Assembly: GCA_934272745.1 (NCBI GenBank)
Contig: CAKQSI010000046.1
Coordinates: 1 to 16,246, forward strand
Length of the DNA stretch: 16,246 nt
Direction: 5' to 3'
Origin: an uncultured Clostridia bacterium
Lineage (GTDB): Bacteria; Bacillota; Clostridia; Christensenellales; Borkfalkiaceae
In this document: positions 14,901 through 16,246 of the stretch, piece by piece
Numbering within the stretch: the stretch's first letter is position 1
Layout: each line of letters opens with the position of its first letter
Notes under the pieces: model-generated
Told to the model about the DNA's origin: nothing
The model's input: only the letters and a program-made list of their open reading frames with translations
The model's database searches: none
Translations under genes and position numbers: made by a program

Positions 14901-15081
14901 AGCCGCACAATGGGACAAAATTTCAATCGATTCATATAACGATTATTTAATATTCGCTGACCGGTATTATTATAGCGAGACAGCGCCTGCGCTCAATTCT
15001 GACGGCACGGCATACGACGGTAACTATTGGCATTACGATTCCGACGGTAAAACGCCAATTATCTGGAAAAAAGAAAATTAA
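8980..15081 (+). CDS. Giant BspA-like LRR surface lipoprotein with InlB-type repeats
   Basis: This is a 2033-residue protein. The N-terminus is a lipoprotein signal: K/R start, hydrophobic core, then FSAC with C24 as the probable lipidated cysteine (C17 in LLSC is an alternative). A PT-rich linker follows, then cysteine-rich 41-residue repeats with CxxC pairs (80-202). Next come one InlB-type repeat (about 221-287), five 59-residue beta repeats (289-583), three more InlB-type repeats (584 to about 780), and about 36 BspA-type LRR units of 23 residues (880 to about 1967, consensus LTSVTIPDSVTSIGxxAFxGCSS). Islands with NYLGTIDQW and SVIWNAKNC interrupt the LRRs. The C-terminal stretch has no LPxTG or membrane anchor. 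BspA-like proteins commonly bind host matrix or other cells, so adhesion is the likely role. The ATG at 8980 follows AAGGAG (8967-8972). The gene is intact. Its expression probably passes through the upstream terminator. Confidence 0.93.
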   Translation: MKRKVTLVLLVVMLLSCAAFFSACGGTTPTPSPTPSHTHSFTNYVSDGNATCTEDGTKTAKCDGCEETDTIADPGSAKGHDYATAWTIDKESTCTEAGIKSHHCTRCDAKTDETELPLIAHDYSKEWTIDKEATCTEAGIKSHHCTRCNAKTNETELPLIAHDYSKEWTIDKEATCTEAGIKSHHCTRCDAKTDETAIPRMGHNYVDGVCTNCGYVLKEYHIEYVTNGGTHSNPETYTLIDEIVLTEANKDGYLFAGWFWDAGFVDRVETIRNSTGDLTLYAKFEPQTYTALFMADGEVVGTVEFTVEDEGITEPTVPEKIGYVGKWETYTLGAEDITINAVYTTIKYTATFKADGEVVGTVKFTVEDESITEPTVPEKIGYVGKWETYTLGAEDITINAVYTTIKYTATFMADGAVVGTVEFTVEDESITEPAVPEKTGYTGAWETYTLAAENITVNAVYTAIKYSATFKADGEVVGTVEFTVEDESITEPTVPEKAGYVGKWETYTLAAEDITVNAVYMAIEYTATFIADGEVVDTVKFTVEDESITKPAVPEKTGYAGKWEDYTLTAEDITINAVYKAIEYTITYELNGGTNDESNPATYTVEDEVSLATPTRPGYSFLGWSDGGKIAKGSTGDKTFTASWEVITYNISYELNGGTNAENNPATYTIESDAITLSAPTRDYYTFIGWEEGNVLPAGSFGNKVFTAKWQAIEYTITYELDGGTNNENNPATYTVESDTITLAAPFKRGYTFNGWSDGGVIEKGSHGNKTFTAFYTAKWFKFSVETSSLATINAQMSGTYESGTPLYAEIKDLYRGYQFDGWYNGNILLSKDSYYEFSIIDSDIRLSARISVLPEMRIFKFESSVETCEITGLYDDTTITSLVIPGYVTKIGDSAFKDCTAITTATIPNSVTAILSGAFNGCRNLTRITIPDSVTSIGESAFGSCSSLTSITIPNGVTAIADWTFSSCSNLASIVIPDSVTSIGGGAFSGCSSLTSVTIPDSVTSIGGAAFSGCSSLTSVTIPSSMASIGGAAFRDCSSLTSVTIPDSVTSIGISAFEGCSSLTSVTIPDSVTSIGYSAFSGCRSLTSVTIPNSVTSIGGAAFENCSSLTSITIPAGVTSIGDNAFLGCVNLAEVINYSSLNITAGSTDYGYVAYYASVVKNGETGDTDTSHYSFETYDGVTYLVGYTGTDTDLILPDSYNGKSYGIYANAFCECTDLTSVVIPNGVTSIGEFAFWGCSSLTSITIPDSVTSIGDSAFKNCSSLTSITIPDGVTSIGGAAFYGCSNLTSVIWNAKNCTKAGFYNCSSLTDVTIGKNVKAIPSSAFEGCRSLASVNYLGTIDQWVAINFDGVNANPLSYAHNLYINNQLVTTANLTTATKISAFAFYNCSSLTSVIIPDRVASIGLQAFFGCSSLASVTIPGRVVSIGWQAFAGCSSLTSVNYLGTIDQWARIEFNDSGANPLSYAHNLYINNELVTTANLTTATKISAHAFSGCSSLMSIIIPDSVTSIGGSAFYNCSSLTSIIIPDSVTSIGWSVFEGCSSLTSVIWNAKNCIEVGNSSFPIFKDCSSLTDVTIGKNVKAIPSSAFSGCSSLTSVNYLGTIDQWAEINYGQGGNPLSYAHNLYINNELVTEANLTTATKISAYAFYGCSRLTSVTIPDSVTSIESCAFYDCSRLESVTIGNSVTSIGSYAFSGCNSLASVTIGNGVTLIGGSAFSDCSSLTSVNYLGTINQWAEIDFNNYDANPLSYAHNLYINNQLVTTANLTTATKISDYAFSGCSSLKSITIPDSVTSIGYSAFRDCSSLTSVTIPSSVASIGGAAFRDCSSLTSVTIPNSVTSIGGEAFSGCSSLTSVTIPDSVTSIGYSAFSGCSSLTSVTIGNGVTSIGNSAFEGCNRLASVTIGNSATSIGNSAFEGCNRLASVTIGNSATSIGRRAFGDCSSLTSVTIPDSVTVISESAFDGCSSLKNIYYKGTAAQWDKISIDSYNDYLIFADRYYYSETAPALNSDGTAYDGNYWHYDSDGKTPIIWKKEN
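9217..9585 (+). repeat. Three 123-bp tandem repeats encoding 41-residue Cys-rich units
   Basis: Units start at 9217, 9340 and 9463 with an exact 123-bp period and high nucleotide identity. Each encodes HDYxxxWTIDKExTCTEAG followed by a CTRC pair. The spaced cysteine and histidine pairs could bind metal or form disulfides outside the cell. A short end cap, VCTNCGY, follows the third unit. Confidence 0.92.
9844..10728 (+). repeat. Five 177-bp tandem repeats encoding 59-residue beta units
   Basis: Units begin at 9844, 10021, 10198, 10375 and 10552, each exactly 177 bp. The protein pattern is YTATFxADGEVVGTVxFTVEDE, then EPTVPEKxGY and a KWExYTL strand, ending INAVY. They look like extracellular beta-sandwich stalk modules related to InlB-type repeats. 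Variation is mostly by substitution and the period never shifts. Confidence 0.92.
10729..11319 (+). repeat. Three InlB B-type (Listeria-Bacteroides) repeats
   Basis: Units begin at 10729, 10924 and 11122 (65, 66 and about 66 residues). They show the typical ITYELNGGTN start, the ATYTVE middle, the GYxFxGW signature and the TFTAxW end. This family (Flg_new type) is frequent in surface proteins of gut Bacillota and serves as a stalk or binding module. Confidence 0.88.
11617..14880 (+). repeat. BspA-type LRR array, about 36 units of 69 bp, with higher-order cassettes
   Basis: Repeats of 69 bp encode LRR_5-type units. Two adjacent units, 14641-14709 and 14710-14778, are identical at the base level. 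Positions 12021-12120 and 14382-14481 are 100-nt blocks 2361 bp apart that differ by one base. Four islands starting at 12985, 13303, 13771 and 14155 repeat NYLGTIxQW, then a variable stretch, then the near-constant NPLSYAHNLYINN and LTTATKIS. Two SVIWNAKNC inserts (about 12850 and 13618) are also paired. The pattern points to cassette duplication and gene conversion. Confidence 0.9.
11932..11939 (+). repeat. Run of eight Gs in the LRR coding region
   Basis: A G8 tract lies in the codons for the TSIGGGAF stretch. A G7 tract (12277-12283) and a G6 tract (14113-14118) occur at equivalent spots in other units. Such tracts can slip during replication, and a one-base change here would truncate the protein within the LRR array. 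Confidence 0.85.
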
Positions 15082-15086
15082 ATTAT

Positions 15087-15128
15087 AAAAAAGCAGTTAC
15101 GGCGCAAATTGTGCCGTAACTGCTAAAA
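15087..15128 (-). terminator. Hairpin after the giant gene, polarised for the minus strand
   Basis: GCAGTTACGGC (15093-15103) and GCCGTAACTGC (15113-15123) form a perfect 11-bp stem. On the plus strand both flanks are A-rich (AAAAAA before, TAAAAAA after). Read on the minus strand, the hairpin is followed by T6, which is the classic terminator form. For plus-strand transcripts it would act only as a stability or processing hairpin. No minus-strand gene feeding it is visible nearby. Confidence 0.6.
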
Positions 15129-15153
15129 AATAAACAAAAGCAAGGAAACAACT

Positions 15154-15669
15154 ATGAGCAATATTGTAACTGACATATTAAACAAAGTGGCTGGCAGTAA
15201 AAAGTTGACAGAAATCGACGGCAGTTTGATTTGGGGTAACGTTTATTGCACTATTAAGGGAACGATAGGCGGGGTTTACGGCATGGCAATAGAAATAAGT
15301 GACCCAAATGATAAGCAGTTTATTTTCGATGAGGCAAGTAAAATAAAGGCTATACACAAAAGGTGTAAGTCGATTAATGATTGGCAACCTCTCGATGACG
15401 AGGGTAGGTGGTATCCTCTGTATTGGGGAGCAGATTTAACGCTTGGGGCAAGAATACGTTCTCACGCAGGTAAACCGACAAAAACAGGTTCCGTATACTT
15501 AAGTCAAAAGCCGTTTTTGAAAGGTCGCAATATGGTTTACGGCGCGATTTTATGCGTAGATTATTTAAACGTTGAAAAGTTGTTACACACAAAGTATATG
15601 GATATTTTCAAGACAACTAATAAAAATCAATTAGGCAAATTGAACAACTCTATCACTGCCACACCTTAG
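15154..15669 (+). CDS. Small protein of unknown function, possible GIY-YIG-like fold
   Basis: This 171-residue protein has no signal peptide or membrane segment. I do not recognise it with confidence. Possible GIY-YIG nuclease-type elements appear in the right order: GGVYG (39-43), WYPLYWG (86-92), R100 with H104 in LGARIRSHA, E141 in NVEKLLHTKY, and N164 near the end. The gap between the first two motifs is much longer than in classical GIY-YIG enzymes, so the match may be accidental. The start at 15154 has only a weak AAGGA (15142-15146). Base composition is AT-richer than the genes to the left and the codon use differs, which suggests a different origin, perhaps horizontal transfer. No own promoter is clear. 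Its terminator is at 15725. Confidence 0.72.
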   Translation: MSNIVTDILNKVAGSKKLTEIDGSLIWGNVYCTIKGTIGGVYGMAIEISDPNDKQFIFDEASKIKAIHKRCKSINDWQPLDDEGRWYPLYWGADLTLGARIRSHAGKPTKTGSVYLSQKPFLKGRNMVYGAILCVDYLNVEKLLHTKYMDIFKTTNKNQLGKLNNSITATP

Positions 15670-15724
15670 AGAAATTAAGCCCTGTGAACAACATTGTTAT
15701 GTCTGTCAATTAAAAGTAAAATGT

Positions 15725-15760
15725 AATAATGGCTCGACTGAAAGTCGGGCTATTATTTTA
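15725..15760 (+). terminator. Terminator of the 171-residue protein gene
   Basis: A 15-bp stem (15725-15739 with 15743-15757, two G-T pairs) with the loop GAA ends in TTTTA. It lies about 55 nt past the stop codon. Confidence 0.82.
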
Positions 15761-15871
15761 GAATATTAAGTTGTAGTTACAAATCAGCAAAATATGGAAA
15801 TTAAACTAACTGCAAATAAAAAAGTTAAGCATTAAATCAACGCCTGACCGTAAATCGTATAGAAAATAACA

Positions 15872-15924
15872 GCGTGGGTTCAAATTCCGTTTGCTATTCG
15901 CTTGTGATTTGAACCCGCATTTTT
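15872..15924 (+). terminator. Plus-strand hairpin with T-tail, GGGTTCA type
   Basis: GGGTTCAAAT (15876-15885) and ATTTGAACCC (15907-15916) form a perfect 10-bp stem with a 21-nt loop. A flanking GC pair can add to it, and T5 follows at 15920-15924. No gene between 15760 and this point clearly needs a terminator, so it may end a small RNA or be a backup for the upstream gene. Confidence 0.5.
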
Positions 15925-15929
15925 AGCAT

Positions 15930-15979
15930 AAAAAAATGAACCCTAACTTTAACCTTTTTACGGGTTCAGCTGGGTTCAT
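15930..15979 (-). terminator. Minus-strand terminator of the GyrI-like gene
   Basis: On the minus strand ATGAACCC (15979-15972) pairs with GGGTTCAT (15943-15936) and is followed by a T-run (15936-15930). A second GGGTTCA at 15962-15968 is an alternative partner. It lies about 50 nt after the GyrI-like stop codon. Confidence 0.6.
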
Positions 15980-15994
15980 CTTGGCGGAAAGTTA

Positions 15995-16025
15995 GTAACG
16001 TAAATCGAATAGTCTGAAACGTTAC
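15995..16025. other. Inverted repeat at the 3' end of the GyrI-like gene
   Basis: GTAACGT (15995-16001) and ACGTTAC (16019-16025) are perfect 7-bp arms with a 17-nt loop, only 3 bases from the stop codon of the minus-strand gene. There is no T-run. It may be an mRNA 3'-end hairpin. Confidence 0.35.
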
Positions 16026-16028
16026 ACG

Positions 16029-16246
16029 CTAATCCTTTTTGATAGGAATTCTAATAACGGTTTTTAATTTTTCTACCGCACATTTGCGCGGGTCTGATAA
16101 ATATATTTCGTGATGATAACGATTTTCGGTTATATCTAATTTGTATCCGTTTTCAACCATAAATTCGTGCATAAGCGAAACGGTTTGAGGCTCGTCGTCA
16201 AAACTTCCGATATGCATACACTGAACGCAAACGCCTTCGTTATATG
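16029..16246 (-). CDS. GyrI-like small-molecule-binding domain protein, partial
   Basis: The last 72 or so residues of a longer protein are visible, and the N-terminal part lies beyond the window's right edge. The frame stays open up to the edge: codons before the internal Met at 16217 read YNEGVCVQC, which continues the family pattern. The stretch MHIGSFDDEPQTVSLMHEFM, then HHEIYLSDPRK and EKLKTVIRIPIKK, is typical of the C-terminal end of GyrI-like (SOUL/GyrI fold) proteins of about 200 residues. These bind small hydrophobic or cationic molecules, either alone or as the sensor half of a regulator. The visible part cannot show whether a DNA-binding domain precedes it. The stop is TAG at 16029-16031, with a terminator at 15930-15979. 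Confidence 0.85.
   Translation of the reverse strand, partial: YNEGVCVQCMHIGSFDDEPQTVSLMHEFMVENGYKLDITENRYHHEIYLSDPRKCAVEKLKTVIRIPIKKD

Larger units (their letters stand above)
15849..16012. repeat. Pair of 14-bp direct repeats around the mirrored hairpins
   Basis: CGTAAATCGTATAG (15849-15862) and CGTAAATCGAATAG (15999-16012) differ at one base and are 150 bp apart. They bracket both GGGTTCA hairpins. They could be target-site or attachment-like repeats of a small insertion, or chance in AT-rich DNA. The region 15761-15848 shows no supported gene. Confidence 0.4.

Noticed and set aside
15872..15895. tRNA-like T-arm (GGGTTCAAATTCC)
   Set aside because: The sequence resembles a TpsiC arm, but no acceptor, D-arm, anticodon arm or CCA end can be built around it. 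The same bases form the perfect GGGTTCAAAT/ATTTGAACCC hairpin instead.
15820..16030. Integron attC-like site
   Set aside because: Single GTTRRRY-like words occur, but no matching pair with the attC core arrangement is found, and no integrase is present.

Overview
The window looks like a chromosomal piece of a Gram-positive gut-type Bacillota (Clostridia-like) genome. Supporting signs are strong AGGAGG-type ribosome binding sites, near-consensus sigma-A promoters, rho-independent terminators, a flotillin, a TetR-type regulator beside an oleate hydratase, and a very large N-terminally lipidated BspA-like leucine-rich-repeat surface protein. The left two thirds are moderately GC-rich. From about 15.1 kb onward the DNA becomes clearly more AT-rich. 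I cannot name a species.

Layout. 1-1306: a degenerate tandem repeat, then an AraC-family regulator that may be translated from a leaderless mRNA, then its terminator. 1463-1945: a YbaK/EbsC-type aminoacyl-tRNA deacylase. 2174-2731: a TetR-family regulator with its own terminator. 3105-4889: a complete FAD-dependent oleate hydratase with its own promoter, followed by an 18-bp tandem repeat running into a strong terminator. 5221-6690 (minus): a flotillin-like SPFH protein with a consensus promoter. 7239-8525 (minus): a metal-dependent amidohydrolase with an almost perfect promoter. 8526-8979: a divergent control region. 8980-15081: a 2033-residue repetitive lipoprotein. 15154-15669: a small protein with possible GIY-YIG-like motifs. 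15670-16028: mirrored hairpins. 16029-16246 (minus): the C-terminal end of a GyrI-like domain protein cut by the window edge.

How the parts fit. The TetR regulator and the oleate hydratase are the best candidate for a functional pair: a ligand-sensing repressor next to a fatty-acid detoxification enzyme. The flotillin and amidohydrolase are separately promoted and separately terminated, so they are probably not an operon. The giant lipoprotein stacks a PT-rich linker, cysteine-rich 41-residue repeats, InlB-type beta repeats, 59-residue beta repeats and about 36 BspA-type LRR units. This suggests a modular adhesin held at the membrane by a lipid.

The most interesting unexplained element is upstream of the giant gene. 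A promoter predicted at 8740-8768 would start an RNA exactly at the base of a long imperfect inverted repeat (8774-8799 with 8854-8882). That RNA ends in a classic intrinsic terminator (8909-8941) only about 40 nt before the start codon. I see no second promoter after the terminator. This is the arrangement of a transcription-attenuation leader (a riboswitch-like element) or of a stand-alone structured small RNA, and I do not recognise it as a known class. The giant gene itself carries exact and near-exact nucleotide repeats and a run of eight Gs, so it is a candidate for length or phase variation.
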